In this document: one piece after another, positions 35,765-46,613 of the stretch
Numbering within the stretch: position 1 is the stretch's first letter
Layout: each line of letters opens with the position of its first letter
Origin: Hippophae tibetana
Taxonomy: Eukaryota > Streptophyta > Magnoliopsida > Rosales > Elaeagnaceae
NCBI GenBank assembly: GCA_037013495.1
Contig: CM072810.1
Coordinates: 86,722,449-86,786,448 of the forward strand
Reading direction: 5' to 3'
DNA length: 64,000 nucleotides
Position numbers and translations under genes: made by a program
Notes under the pieces: generated by a model
Database searches by the model: none
Seen by the model: only the letters and a program-made list of their open reading frames with translations
What the model was told of the DNA's origin: nothing

Positions 35765-36315
35765 AGAAACAATGTCTCGTCAACCAAATGTTCAAATGAA
35801 TGAGGTAAAAAGCATAATAGAACTAAGGCATGATCCTCATCCTCGATCTTAACACCACCATTTTTTAGATCATGCATACTTTTATTAAATTTATCAAGGT
35901 GATCGTGTAAATGTGTACCTTTTGACATTCTGAATGTATACAAACACTGCTTTAAATATAACCGAATTATCAAAGAATTGGTCATATACAAATTCTCCAA
36001 TTTAAGTCATAACCTAGTAGGAGATTCCTCATCACCAACCTTGTGTAGTACCTCAACAGATAAGAATAATTGAATCAAGTTGAGAGCATTTTCTATTAAT
36101 GTATTTTTTTCTTCATTAGTCAATTTTTATGAAACTTTATCCTTGCCTTCAAGTGACTTAAATAGTTTTTCTTTAACTAATACGGTTCGTATCTTCATTC
36201 TCCAGATACTGAAATCACTGCTACCATTGAATTTCTTAATTTCGTATTTTTCCACCATGACAAAAAAACCCAATATTAAATAAATAGAATCACAAACCAA
36301 AAAATATGAAATCAA
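35740..36315 (-). pseudogene. gag of the TNT1-like element, broken
   Basis: Two open pieces in different frames: 36127-36315 with YEIKKFNGSSDFSIWRMKIR (standard copia gag start KF.G..F..WR..M) and 35740-36000 with MENLYMTNSLIIRLYLKQCL, MSKGTHLHDHLDKFN and DEDHALVLLCFLP, the UBN2-type capsid core. About 120 bp between them hold a frameshift and stops. The natural start is probably MVEKYEIKKF, at the 13th or so codon of the fragment, since it lies just inside the primer site. Confidence 0.78.
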
Positions 36316-36393
36316 TTAAATAACCAAAAGTTCAAAATAAATCCAAAAGAGGAAACTTAATTAGTTCCAATAAATAATAGAATAACTCAATAT

Positions 36394-36404
36394 TTTGATA
36401 CCAA
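36394..36404 (-). other. primer binding site of the TNT1-like element
   Basis: The minus strand reads TGGTATCAAAA directly after the LTR end, close to the TGGTATCAGAGC of initiator tRNA-Met-primed copia elements. Confidence 0.7.
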
Positions 36405-36407
36405 TTT

Positions 36408-36997
36408 GTTATAAATTAACACTTGTGAAAGCAAAGTTCGGGTCTAATTTTGTTGCACATATAAATAATTATGGGTAACAACAAAATAATAAGTAATGAG
36501 AAAATAAATGACACATAATGATTTAAGTGGTTTAACATTTTAAATGTGAAAAAGTTCATTCCACTAACAACGACACACTGAAAAAAATGTACTAATAATC
36601 AATAGAGATATAAACACCAATATTCAGAGAGCTTCACAAAACATACAAAAAATCAAAATATACCCAGAAAATAACTCTCTCTAATTTACTGGTAATATAT
36701 AATAAATTATAAAATTTATTATTTAATTAAATATTATCATACGAATAAGAGAAACTCTAAGTACATCATAAAAAATGTAGAGTTTGTCTTTGGGGGCTGA
36801 TCTCCCCTTTCTTTCTTCTATTCTGTAGCTATGCTCTCAATTTTTTTCCTTCTCTGAAAGCTGAATGGTTCTGCTTGCTATTCTGTTCTCAGCTTTTCAG
36901 GGCTACTTTTCGCAGGAACAAATATATATATACAAGGAAGGATAAGGGTTTAATATATAAATGGACTTAATATTGTTTTTGGGTTCAATATTTAACA
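36408..36997 (-). repeat. 5' LTR of the TNT1-like element
   Basis: On the minus strand it starts TGTTAAATATTGAACCC and ends next to the primer site. It is the partner of 32247-32827. The TATATATATA run at about 36922 is a candidate TATA region. Confidence 0.8.
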
Positions 36998-39900
36998 AAA
37001 ACAATGCTCTTATATTCATTTTATATAGAATTGATTTGTAATTAAGATAAAATGATTTTCCATCTCAAACGGAAGGATTTAACTTCAAATATCATCATTT
37101 AATGTTTCATTTATTTAATTGTCAATTTATATATTTTAATTATAAAAATACCAAGAGTTTATATTAAATTTTATTCAATTAAATACTATTTAAGTTAAAC
37201 TTTAATTAGTTTGATTCGTTTAATATTGAATTACAATCGAATAGAATATATTTAATGTTATTAGAATATTATTTTTATTTTTTTAAGTTTTAGAGATATT
37301 ATTTTATATAATTTTTCAAAAAAATTAAATTATATGATAACGAATATATATCAATTACATACTTAAGATTTTAAAAATGATAAAAGATATTCTATCATTA
37401 TCCATAATATTATATTTTAAGTACCAATAAATACTTATTATAAATAAAGGCTATTTTACGCTTTAAATCAAATTTTAGTGAGATCTTAATAAGATTAAAA
37501 AAAATCTCTTGCAATAAATGATTTAATTTTTCAACGTAACTTTGAATGTTTACTGATCAAAGGATAATTTATATTTTTATATTAAAAAAGATTAATGATA
37601 TAGTAATTAATTATTTAAAGTTTAAATTTTTTTAAATTAAAAAATTTATTAAGACATTATAAAAAATTATCCATATAATAGTGCCATAGACAAATAAATC
37701 TTAAGATATTTAGGGTCCATTTGGTATAGAATTAAAAACAATTTTTTTTGGGTAAACCAAAAATTAGAAAATATAAAGAATATGTGTTTGGTAAAGTATA
37801 ACTTTTAAATAAATCCTAAAAAGTACTTATATATTTAAAAAATGCCTAAATGTTGTTTTCCATGTTTTTTAAAATTCTATCCATTTAGCATCTAAAAATA
37901 GTTTTTAAATTTCAATAACAAATAGTAACTAAAATTTAATTTTTTTTAAATACAACTTAAATATTAAAATAATTTTTAAATTATATTTTTTATTTTAAAA
38001 AATTATTTTTGATTGCAACCAAACACACCATTTTTTTTATTTATTACTATTATTATTTATTTATTTTTTACATAAGAAACCTTAAGGTACTCGAAAAGTA
38101 CTTTCCTTGAAAGGCTGCACTTCACATTTTGTTTAATATTTATGAATTTTGTAGTCTTAAAATATCCGAGGGCAGACAAATGCACAAAAAGGAGCAAGTT
38201 GCACACTATCTTGGGCTTGTGGACGTCTTGAACGTATAGCAGATACAACCAATAAGATCCTCTTACAGTGGAATTAACCAATGAAGTTTTTTTGTTTTTG
38301 TTTTTACTCTTTTCCTAAAATAATAATGAATGAGATCCTATAGAGATTTACAAGGCGAAGATCATGGGAATTAAACACAATATTGTAGTATCTTGCAGCA
38401 ACAACTTAAAAGAAGGACAAGTGTCAATCATCAGCCAAGAAAAGTTAATCTGCCATAATACCTTACATTTCGAGATTACGGCTATTTTATTCCTATAACT
38501 CTTCTATACATCCTTTTTCTTTAAAGTGATTAGATATAACCTTATAATTCTTAAATAAAGCCTATAAAATTGTTAAAAGAATTTATAAAAATGATATTTA
38601 CTAAGGATAAAATTTATTTTTTAAATTTAAAAACTTAAAAAATATAAATTTTTAGTTAATAAATAACTCATTTATCCTTAATTCTTTTATGCGAGTAATG
38701 ATTTTAAGCTATTTTATTTGGTTAAAATAATTTATATAATCTACAGTACATCCACCCCTTTTCTTATTTACACCAGCTTTTTTTTTATTTTTGTTAAAAA
38801 AGTTTATTAACTATAAATTGAAATAATATGTTCTTATTACAAAGCCCTTTTTTGTAACCTAACTCTTCCTAATATGGTAAGGAAAGTTTACAAAGTTTAG
38901 ATTCTTTTGCTTATTCAAGTGTTTTGCAATGGTAGAACATAAGGTAGATTTTTTTTTTTTTGCAATGATGGGTTAAATAATAAGCAATTTATTAACCAGA
39001 AGTTTTTTTTTTAGTTTTTAAATTTAGAGATTCGATTTTAAACTTCATAAATATCATTCTTATATATTCTTTTAATAATTTTATCTTTAATCTTATCTAA
39101 TAATTTTAACATTAAATCTATCCACTTAAAAAGAAATAAGAACAAAATACCCATATATAAGAGAAATCCCTTACATTTCCTTATTATGGTATTATAAACA
39201 AAAAAAAAATAGTATCATAAATTTTATTTAAGGAAAAATATTAAAAATATTTTGAAATTGAAAAAAATAATTTATTTTTTTAAATAATACTGACATATAT
39301 CATAATATGAAAGTAAAGAAAGTGAAAATTTATGTGGTTATAACATTACTTTTATAAACATATATATTACAACAATTGTTTTTTATTATTTTCATAATAA
39401 AAATACATAAAATAATAATTTTATTTATATTATTAATTATATATTAATGTTATTATTATTAAATAAAATTAATTAATAAACTATTGTGATATAAAATTTA
39501 AAATATGATAAAATCATCGCTCATCATAAGTTACTTTAATTCTAAATGATATTAATTAAAAGAATGATAGATGCCTACAAATTTCACTCACAATATGACA
39601 AATTTTCTTTCAAAAATGAATAACTTTTCTACTTTATTTTGACACAGTATACCAAAATGTGTGATAATAACATAACTCCTACAAGACTACATGCATCTAT
39701 TTTTCATAGAATTACTACATGCAACTATTGTAATAAGGTGATAATTACATCGTTTTTGTTTGGATTTTCCTTTTCTTCGGAAAAAAGAGTAGCAGAAGGA
39801 TCTTCTTTAGTTGATCCCTCTTATTCCTGTTTAGTTTCATTTGTTTATGAAGTTGATTCTACTTCTACATCTTTTTTTTTCTCACTTATCCCTTTCTTTC

Positions 39901-40329
39901 ATTTTTGAGGTTTTTATAAGTTTTTTTAGTAATAATGGAGGATGATATTTTGCTTAAATAATAGACACAGGTAATAAATAAGAGAATACTAAAGATTCGA
40001 GCTATACAATTTCTCAATTATGACACAAGGTACTTATTAAATCTAATAAGTACATTATATTTAATAGAATGATTTTAATGTATCCAAAGTAATACTAATT
40101 CAACCCATTTCATGAATAAATTGTGACCAATTAACCATATAACAAAACTAGTTGTTACAAATAACATCTTGTTGTTACATCGAAACATATAAATGTTGAC
40201 TAATTTGACTAATATTGAACTTAGTAAAATGAAATGGTTGAATAATTAAAAAAATGAGATTATTCAGGAATACACATTGAATGCTAAGATTACGCATTGA
40301 ATATTTGTTAGTAGAAAATACAGTAATTC
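36998..40329. other. 3.3-kb AT-rich stretch without a recognisable gene
   Basis: AT-rich DNA with a possible MITE at 37713-38030. An open plus frame of 89 codons near 39639-39908 ends in low-complexity residues and matches nothing I know. No RNA gene or transposase seen. Confidence 0.5.
37713..38030. mobile_element. possible MITE with short terminal inverted repeats
   Basis: The left end reads GGGTCCATTTGGTAT and the right end, reverse-complemented, reads TGGTGTGTTTGGTTG. The 320-bp body is extremely AT-rich and non-coding. The 5' flank is TTA but the 3' flank is TTT, so the target duplication is unproven. It resembles the 896-1260 element in style but not closely in sequence. Confidence 0.35.
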
Positions 40330-40520
40330 ACGAGATAAGTCTAGTAAGACTTTTCTTAAAAGCAGATGCTCTCCCATGTGAAGAGTGAGCTCTTTGTCTG
40401 GTGGTGTGTCCCTGTTTAAGTTTTGGAGTCATCTGTCTAGAGTGCTTTGTGGGTTCCTTTGATGTCGACCACTTTCTTTAGTGGGTGGTTGGCTTGTCTT
40501 GGCTTTTAGCTTGAGCTGAC
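40330..40520 (-). promoter_or_regulatory. possible pararetrovirus promoter region (copy A)
   Basis: Just downstream, on the minus strand, of the second ORF's stop lies a non-coding, less AT-rich stretch with CCACCCACTAAAGAAAGTGG and a GTCGACATCAAAGGAACCC block. The position matches the intergenic promoter of caulimoviruses. No clear TATA box was pinned down. Confidence 0.35.
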
Positions 40521-40523
40521 TAT

Positions 40524-41497
40524 CTATATGTCACTTTCAAAAGGTTCTAGATCTAATTTTTCATTAGAGTCTGTGGAGCTTTCTTCTTCAGAACATAATT
40601 TCTCTAATTTTTTAGAGATACACTCGTCACTTTTTCCCTTTTCTTTTGGGGTTTCTATAATAATTTCTACTTTAGTTTTACCCTTAAGTGGTTTAGGGTC
40701 AGTAGTTTCTTTCACTTTGAGTGCTTGGAATAATTCAATAATTTTAACATTATCAAATTGTTCTGGTGGAGTTTTATCCCACCATCTTCCACATGATCGT
40801 CTTATAAGATAATAAATTTCATCCCAATGAGTTATTACATAATCCCATTTTCATATCCATGGGACTTTATATAATGCAAAGAAGAACAATAATGAATGAT
40901 CTTCATTTTTGGTAGAGTTTAAGTTAAACTCTTCAAATAATATAAAAGCTTCTAAAACCTTTTGAGGAAATATATCTTTAGTTGGTCCGAAAAATGAGAA
41001 CCAATCTCTGAACCAGGTAAGAAAGTCATTAAAGGCATAATGATCCCCTGTTAAAAACTAGATAAACCACGTATGATTTTTCTTTGAGTTTTGATAGAAA
41101 AGCGTGTTTTCCCATGCTTATATATAATCAAAATTGTCATATGAGATTGGATTCATCTTTTTTTTTTAAATCTTTCTCTAACGAATAAGTTAGAATTCCA
41201 ATATGATTTAGATAAAATATTTTTTATCTTAAAAGTTGAATAAGCAATTTCATGAAAATTTCTCATATTATGAATTATATCAATCGAATTAGTTTCTTTT
41301 AAGATTAATTCAAAATATTCCTTGAATTTAGGGATAGTATTTGCTGGTAAATTATCTTTAAGATATATATTAGCTACCTATTCAGGTGATTTGGCCATAT
41401 CTTCATCTTCAACTGAGATGATAGATTTGTGGGTGATCTTATGCGATTCATACTCCTTTTAAGGAGCCTTTTCTTTCTTTAGTGCCTGAAGATAATT
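40524..41497 (-). pseudogene. pararetrovirus ORF2 (copy A), unknown function, broken
   Basis: Directly after RNase H the minus strand opens with MKKTNYLQALKKEKAP and, after stops and shifts, gives DNLPANTIPKFKEYFELI, FFGPTKDIFPQKVLEAF, LLFFALYKVPWI and YYLIRRSCGRWWDKTPPEQF, and a charged end stopping at 40524. The same pattern, with a conserved double tryptophan, appears in copy D (59195-60709), so it is a real, conserved viral protein. Florendoviruses have a second ORF of unknown role at this place; I do not know its function. At least four disruptions are present. Confidence 0.6.
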
Positions 41498-41513
41498 TGT
41501 TTTTTTCATGGCC

Positions 41514-41990
41514 CTATAAGTATTCCCTAGTGAGGAAATTTGTGAGTGAGTTCTCTTCCCCCCTAATATATTCGATATCAAAATTGAATATAGATAGGAT
41601 GGCTTGCCACCTAGCAAAAATATGTTTCGATGCTAGATTTTTGACGTCTTTCTGAAGTATTTCTTTAGCACTTTTACAATCAACTCTAAATAAAAAATTC
41701 TTATTTAGAAGGTCATTTTGGAATTTAGTAATGCTTAGAACAATGGATAATATTTCTTTTTTGATTGTAGAATAAGTTTTTTGAGCTAGTTTCCAAGTAC
41801 CCGAGGTATATCTTATTAAGACCTCTTTTATAGGCATTTTCTACTTTAGAATACCGCCATAGCCTAACTCCGAAGTATCAATCTCCACTACTTTTGGAGC
41901 TTCGGGATTAGATAAAGCTAGGCATGAGAGCTCTTTAGCTTGAAGCTTGATTTTTTGGACAGTTGTTGTGCAAGCTGTATTTCATTCTAG
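41514..41990 (-). pseudogene. pararetrovirus RNase H (copy A)
   Basis: The open stretch 41514-41837 has SGTWKLAQKTYSTIKKEILS, FRVDCKSAKEIL and FNFDIEYIRGEENSLTNFLTREYL, the caulimovirid RNase H pattern (the E of KEIL and the D of VDCKS are catalytic-type acidic positions). The part just upstream (to about 41990) has an EIDTSELGYGGIL-like segment where the first aspartate stands, with a stop between the two. RNase H removes the pregenomic RNA from the minus DNA strand. Confidence 0.75.
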
Positions 41991-42740
41991 AGTATTCTTT
42001 TTTAGTCTTTGAAATAATGGGTTGGTGTCTTGTGCAGATTTTTTATAAAAATCAGCAATATAATTAAGACTCCTTAAAATTTTTTGCAACTATTTCTTAT
42101 CTTTTATTTCATCTGGAAACTTTTCTACAAAGACTATTGATCTCTCAGTAGGACTTATAAGTCCATGTTCTATGTTATGGCCCAAGAACCTTACTTATGT
42201 CTGGAATAGCTTCATCTTTTTAGATGATACAACAAGCCCATTAGACTTAAACTATTTTAAAAAACACTTCTAAGTGTTTCCAGTGTTGATCTACTTTATT
42301 TGAGTAGACTAGAACATCGTCTACGTAGACAATAGTAAACCCTAATTAATTATATGGTATTCACTTGGGGCATTCTTAAGTCCAAATGGAATAACATTCC
42401 ATTCGTAATGCCCAAATGGAACAATAAATGTTGTTTTGTAGCAATCTTTTTTTGCTACTTGTATTTGCTAGTATCCACTTTTCATATCAAATTTAGAGAA
42501 TACTAGAGCTTTGTTTAGTCGACTAAGTAAGTATTTTTATTGGGTAATGGATATCTTATCCATCTAAGTACCTTGTTTAGGGTCTTATAATTAATCACGA
42601 GTCGAGGAACTCCTCTCTCAATTTCAGCACTGTTATCTACATAGAATGTTGGGTAGGACCAAGGAGAAGTACCAGGCCTTATTACCTTCTTTTTTAAAAG
42701 GTCTTATATTTCCTATTTATATATGAGTAAATGTATTTCA
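41991..42740 (-). pseudogene. pararetrovirus reverse transcriptase (copy A)
   Basis: The minus strand has an intact catalytic box TIVYVDDVLVYS (YVDD at 42316-42327). Further pieces around it fit the RT order, such as the PFGLKNAP-type block near 42370-42400 (NAPS.YH.. sense) and the KNFPDE../ LRSLNYI segment near 42060-42110. The reading is interrupted by several stops. It is the only copy in the window with a recognisable RT catalytic box; D lacks the core and B stops before it. Confidence 0.72.
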
Positions 42741-42908
42741 TTCATTTGGATGGCCCTGGTCTTTGTATTGATTTGGGCCTTTGTACAGTTAGGTTCATAT
42801 GGAAATTCTACCATATGTTTCTTCCTTTCCCAAAATGCACTAGGGATTTCAGCACATATTTCTTTTTTAAATTTCTCTTTGAGAGATTGAATTTTCTCTT
42901 GTATTTCT

Positions 42909-43420
42909 TTAGAGAAAATCTTCTACTGAATTTTTAAAATTCACTTCTTCTTTTAAGGAAAAAAGAATTTTTTCCTTTTTAGTAATCTTACCTTTGAGGC
43001 AATTTACTTCATGTATCCGAGGTTCTTTTGTGAACTTGAAAATAATGGGATATCCATCAATTTTTGTTTTGATACCTTCTATTGTAGTTTTGAAAGGATA
43101 TAGCATGTTGATGAATGGTGTGCCTAGAATTACCATTCTTGATAATTCTTTACTTAGTAAAAATGTAGTTTCTAGGCATACTCCATTATTACATACAACT
43201 ACATTGGACAACTTATAATGTATAGGCATTCTTCCACCATTAGCAGTATTTAATACTTGAGTGGTTTTTTGTAAAATACCTTGTAGGCACAATGCCTTCA
43301 CTAATGCAGTTTAAATCAGCTCCTGTATCAATTAGGGCTTCTGCATTGAAATAATATTCTTTTTTTGATTACAATGGTCACTTTTGAGTACCATTTGTGA
43401 TTTATGACTCTGTCTAAGGA
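42909..43420 (-). pseudogene. pararetrovirus aspartic protease (copy A)
   Basis: The active-site stretch ALIDTGADLNC lies at about 43310-43335 (DTGA at 43318-43329) and is intact. A frameshift follows, and the rest of the domain continues in the open stretch 42909-43301, with VCLETTFLLSKELSRMVILGTPFINMLYPF, the typical ..LG.PF... end. The domain separates the polyprotein. It stands between the coat and RT regions as in other caulimovirids. Confidence 0.75.
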
Positions 43421-43671
43421 GTTGACAAAGTGCATTTAAGCAAATTCTGAATTAGAATTTTCTCCTTCTATGAGAACTTCTCTCTCCTTTTCAGTAGGAA
43501 TTGTTAGGACCTCTACTAAAAGATCATTAAAGTCTTCTTCTCTATTATCTATCTCATTTTTAGAGATGAGTGGTATTTGAACACATTGTTGTAGTTCAAG
43601 GATCTGAACTCTTGCTTTTAGATCTTTAAGATCATTTTTAGTTTGATTAATATCTTTTATAAAATCACTTA

Positions 43672-45300
43672 CTATTGGTTCCTGAATTCTAGGAGGAGTA
43701 TTCCTAACACTTTTAAGGATTTCATTGAAGGAATATTATTGCTGATGTTGTTGTATTTGAGCTTGTAGTCCCTTTTTATTTTTTCTTTGAAGGACTTTTC
43801 TTTAGCAACTTCTATATACCTTGCTAAAGTTTTTCTTTTTTCTTCTGGATCTTGAATTTTGTCTATACTATCCAGAATGAAATTTTCTTCTTTTGTTAAG
43901 ACATTTAAGTCTAAACCATTCATTTTAATGATGACTTTATAGTAATCACATTCAAAGTCTTCTTGAGATGAGGAAGATGAGGATCTACTATAATCTTCTT
44001 CATTATCTTCTTCTTCAAAAGATTGCTCTATTAAAAGTATTTGTAGAAACTGAGTTTTAAGTTTCTCGTCAATATTTAATTCATTGAATTTTTGTTGAAT
44101 TCTACAATTTGGGCTATAATGTCCCTGCTTTCCACACTTATAACAAGTGGGTATTTTATTTTTACTTTTAGCAAATCGGGCTTCATTATTGGGCTTTTTA
44201 GTCCAATTAAATCTTTGAGATTTTTTCCTTCTTTTAGAAGGATAAGCTCTTGATTCTTTAGACCAAGACTTTTTATAAACCTTTTGGGATTTATGGGCTT
44301 TCTTTTGAGATAATCCTTTAAGGATATTTTGATACCCATCTTGTTCGTAGAAGTCTCCTAAGGCTAGCTTGCTTTGGACTCTTTCTTTGTCCATTTGTCT
44401 TTTGAGCTTTATATCAGTACAAAATGCTAATCCTTCTGCCACTATTCCAACCGCTAATTCTCCAAATGTATACATACCATAGGGTATGAAATCACTATGT
44501 TTGGCTCGGAATCTTTCCCAAATTTTATCTACAAATAGGGTAGGTAACCCTGCAATGAATCTTTCTTTCTAGAAGTCACTATTAGAGTCTTCTCTTGTGA
44601 AAACTTTAGAGAAGAAACCATCCTTATACCATTTGAAATGTGACATGGTAGGACATCTTAAGCTTATAAGTTGTTCATGACTTCTATCTTGTTGCAAAGT
44701 TGTACTTCCCACAAAATGTAACAATATTATGTAGACTAGTGTGTTGATTGAGTCTTTTGTTTGGAGAATATCACCATTTTAATTTACTTCTTGCTTAATT
44801 GAGCTAATAATTGTATGACGTTCTTGGGGACCTAAGTGAGTTTCCCACCAGCCTTGTAATTGTCCAGCAAAGCCAGTTATTATTGCTAATGCTGCTTGTT
44901 TGTCTAGGTTTCCTTGAAACTTGATTGCAGTTGCATACATAAGCATATTTTTAATTACCCGAATAATTTGATATTCAGATAGTCCGTCTATACTCCATTC
45001 TTGAATAATACTACCATAATATATTATTTTGCTTGGTAGTTCTTCTTCGATTTGTAAATCGACTGGAGATTGCCTAGGATATTAAGGCTTTGCTTTGTAA
45101 ACTGGAATTGGTCTTTCCAATTTATTTATTTATGCAGAATCATTTTTATAAGATTCTTTCAGATGATGATAAATTTCATCTACCTCTTTTTCAAAGATCT
45201 CATTTATATCTTCTTCAAGTATTTGTACAGTTTTTCCTTTACTATTTTCATTGGGTTTAAAATAGTCATACTGCATGTTTGATCATACCAGGGTGTGCTT
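43672..45300 (-). pseudogene. pararetrovirus coat protein with zinc knuckle (copy A)
   Basis: Upstream minus frames give AGQLQGWWETHLGPQER, MSHFKWYKDGFFSKVF and FIAGLPTLFVDKIWERF, the capsid core of petu/florendovirus-type polyproteins. The open stretch 43672-44475 then has a basic region and CYKCGKQGHYSPNC (C-X2-C-X4-H-X4-C, residues 111-124 of that stretch), the nucleic-acid-binding knuckle, followed by an acidic and serine-rich run. Two or more stops break the N-terminal half. The function would be the virion capsid and RNA packaging. Confidence 0.78.
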
Positions 45301-45849
45301 GATATTCATATCATCAGAGACTAAAACCATTTGCAAACGTCATTAACGAAAAAATTTCCTTGCAACTCTCAATTGTTGTATCCTCATTTTGTCCTGTTCA
45401 AATTTTCTTTGTATCATTATAATCTCTACAATGAATTGGAATTAGGTTTCAAGTTTTTGCATTCGTGTAGTTGAGGAAGCACTTGGAATATACATAGTTG
45501 GAAAATAATATAGAATAGTAAATTTGATTAAAGCTATTGGGTAGACCTAGGACATGACCACGCAAATACCATATAAATAAAATAATTCAAGGTTGAGGAG
45601 CTATGAAGATGTAAATAACTAAACACAGCTTGTAGTAAGAATCCAAAAATAATTTAACTCATCCTTTCACCCCTATCTTGTTTTTAGGAAAGGTTGGTAG
45701 TTCAAAGTTTAGAGAACTAGAAAGCCATGGATGAAATCATAAGTAACAAGACCTCTAAAATCACTCTTTGTCAACATTTAGCTTTTGCATCACATGCTTC
45801 TATACAACCAAGGATATATATATATATATATATATGTTTGGGATTAATA

Positions 45850-46176
45850 TAATAAGTTGAGAGAATTTTGAGAGAGGTCAAGATAATTGGTTAAATGTAT
45901 GAATTCCATAAAAGGTCCATCTATTTATAGGACATTATATATATAGGTGTTGATTATAAAAATATACATATATGTGTGTTTTAGTGAGGGATACAATTGG
46001 TATAAGTACAATATTTATAATTTGAGGTCAACCCTAGCTTGAGCTAGTGGTCAATCTTACATGGGATGTGATCTCCTAGGACTAACCATCATACTTCATG
46101 GTGTGCTAAATGAGCTCGACTCGATAATGTAGACCTCTTTTGACGTAAAGCTCAATGTGATTATGTAGGCTCGGGC
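45850..46176 (-). repeat. probable 3' LTR of the Tat-type element
   Basis: The right edge starts TGTTAGCCCGAGCC on the minus strand and is preceded by the purine-rich AAAGAGTAAGGGGAC, a good polypurine tract. The same TAGCCCGAGCC edge occurs in the gypsy element at 6594. The left edge is not clear and may lie further left, up to about 45491. Confidence 0.45.
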
Positions 46177-46613
46177 TAACATCTAGTCCCCTTACTCTTT
46201 CAGCTCGATCTCTTGAGTATAGATGGAAGTTTAATTCTCAGGTAGTGAATATGAGCAATTTAGCTCCTCTAATAAATGCATGTTAGTTGATTGGAGAGAG
46301 GAAATAGGTTCCTTTATATAAAGAGGTGCTAGGGATGGGACTTATCATCATTTTCTACACAACAAACAAATAATGAAGAAAAAATGCTTTGTCACATTAA
46401 CTCGGGTTATCAAAGGTTTTTCAATTCGATGGTAGGAATTCTGCTTAGACTATAGTCTTGTTTGTTCAGGTTTTTAGAGCATAAATATTGAGATTCTAAT
46501 GCTTTTAAAGTCGATTTTTAAAGAGTTACTTCATTTTATTTTTAAACTAAATCCTTGTTAACTCCTCCTTATTCCTTACCTATTGTTTTTTTTATATTTT
46601 TTGTTTTTTACAG

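Larger units (their letters stand above)
32247..36997 (-). mobile_element. TNT1-like Ty1/copia element with LTR pair, internally deleted and interrupted
   Basis: Two related LTRs of about 580-590 bp lie at 32247-32827 and 36408-36997. On the minus strand a tRNA-Met primer site follows the right-hand (5') LTR. Between them the minus strand has gag, a deletion that joins gag to the end of RT, and RNase H. The RNase H is split by a 2-kb insertion at 33153-35144. Flanking bases AAAAT and AAAAC could be a decayed 5-bp target duplication. Lack of protease, integrase and the RT core makes the element non-autonomous. Confidence 0.82.
40330..45490 (-). mobile_element. endogenous pararetrovirus copy A (florendovirus/petuvirus-like), partial
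   Basis: Minus-strand order: coat protein with zinc knuckle, aspartic protease, reverse transcriptase with YVDD, RNase H, then a second ORF and a promoter-like stretch. There are no LTRs and no integrase, which fits Caulimoviridae rather than a retrotransposon. The movement protein, leader and primer site are absent. Several stops and shifts are present. Its protein sequences diverge clearly from copies B to E, so it is a separate lineage. The assignment below family level rests on domain order and sequence style only. Confidence 0.75.

Noticed and set aside
39639-39908. Plus-strand 89-codon open frame
   Set aside because: Ends in a low-complexity serine and phenylalanine run in AT-rich DNA; no recognisable motif.
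40528-40812. Plus-strand 94-codon open frame in copy A
   Set aside because: Antisense of the conserved ORF2 C-terminal sequence.
45818-45834. (TA)n run, also at 9065, 29008, 31746 and 63821
   Set aside because: Simple dinucleotide repeats, common in AT-rich plant DNA; no further meaning supported.
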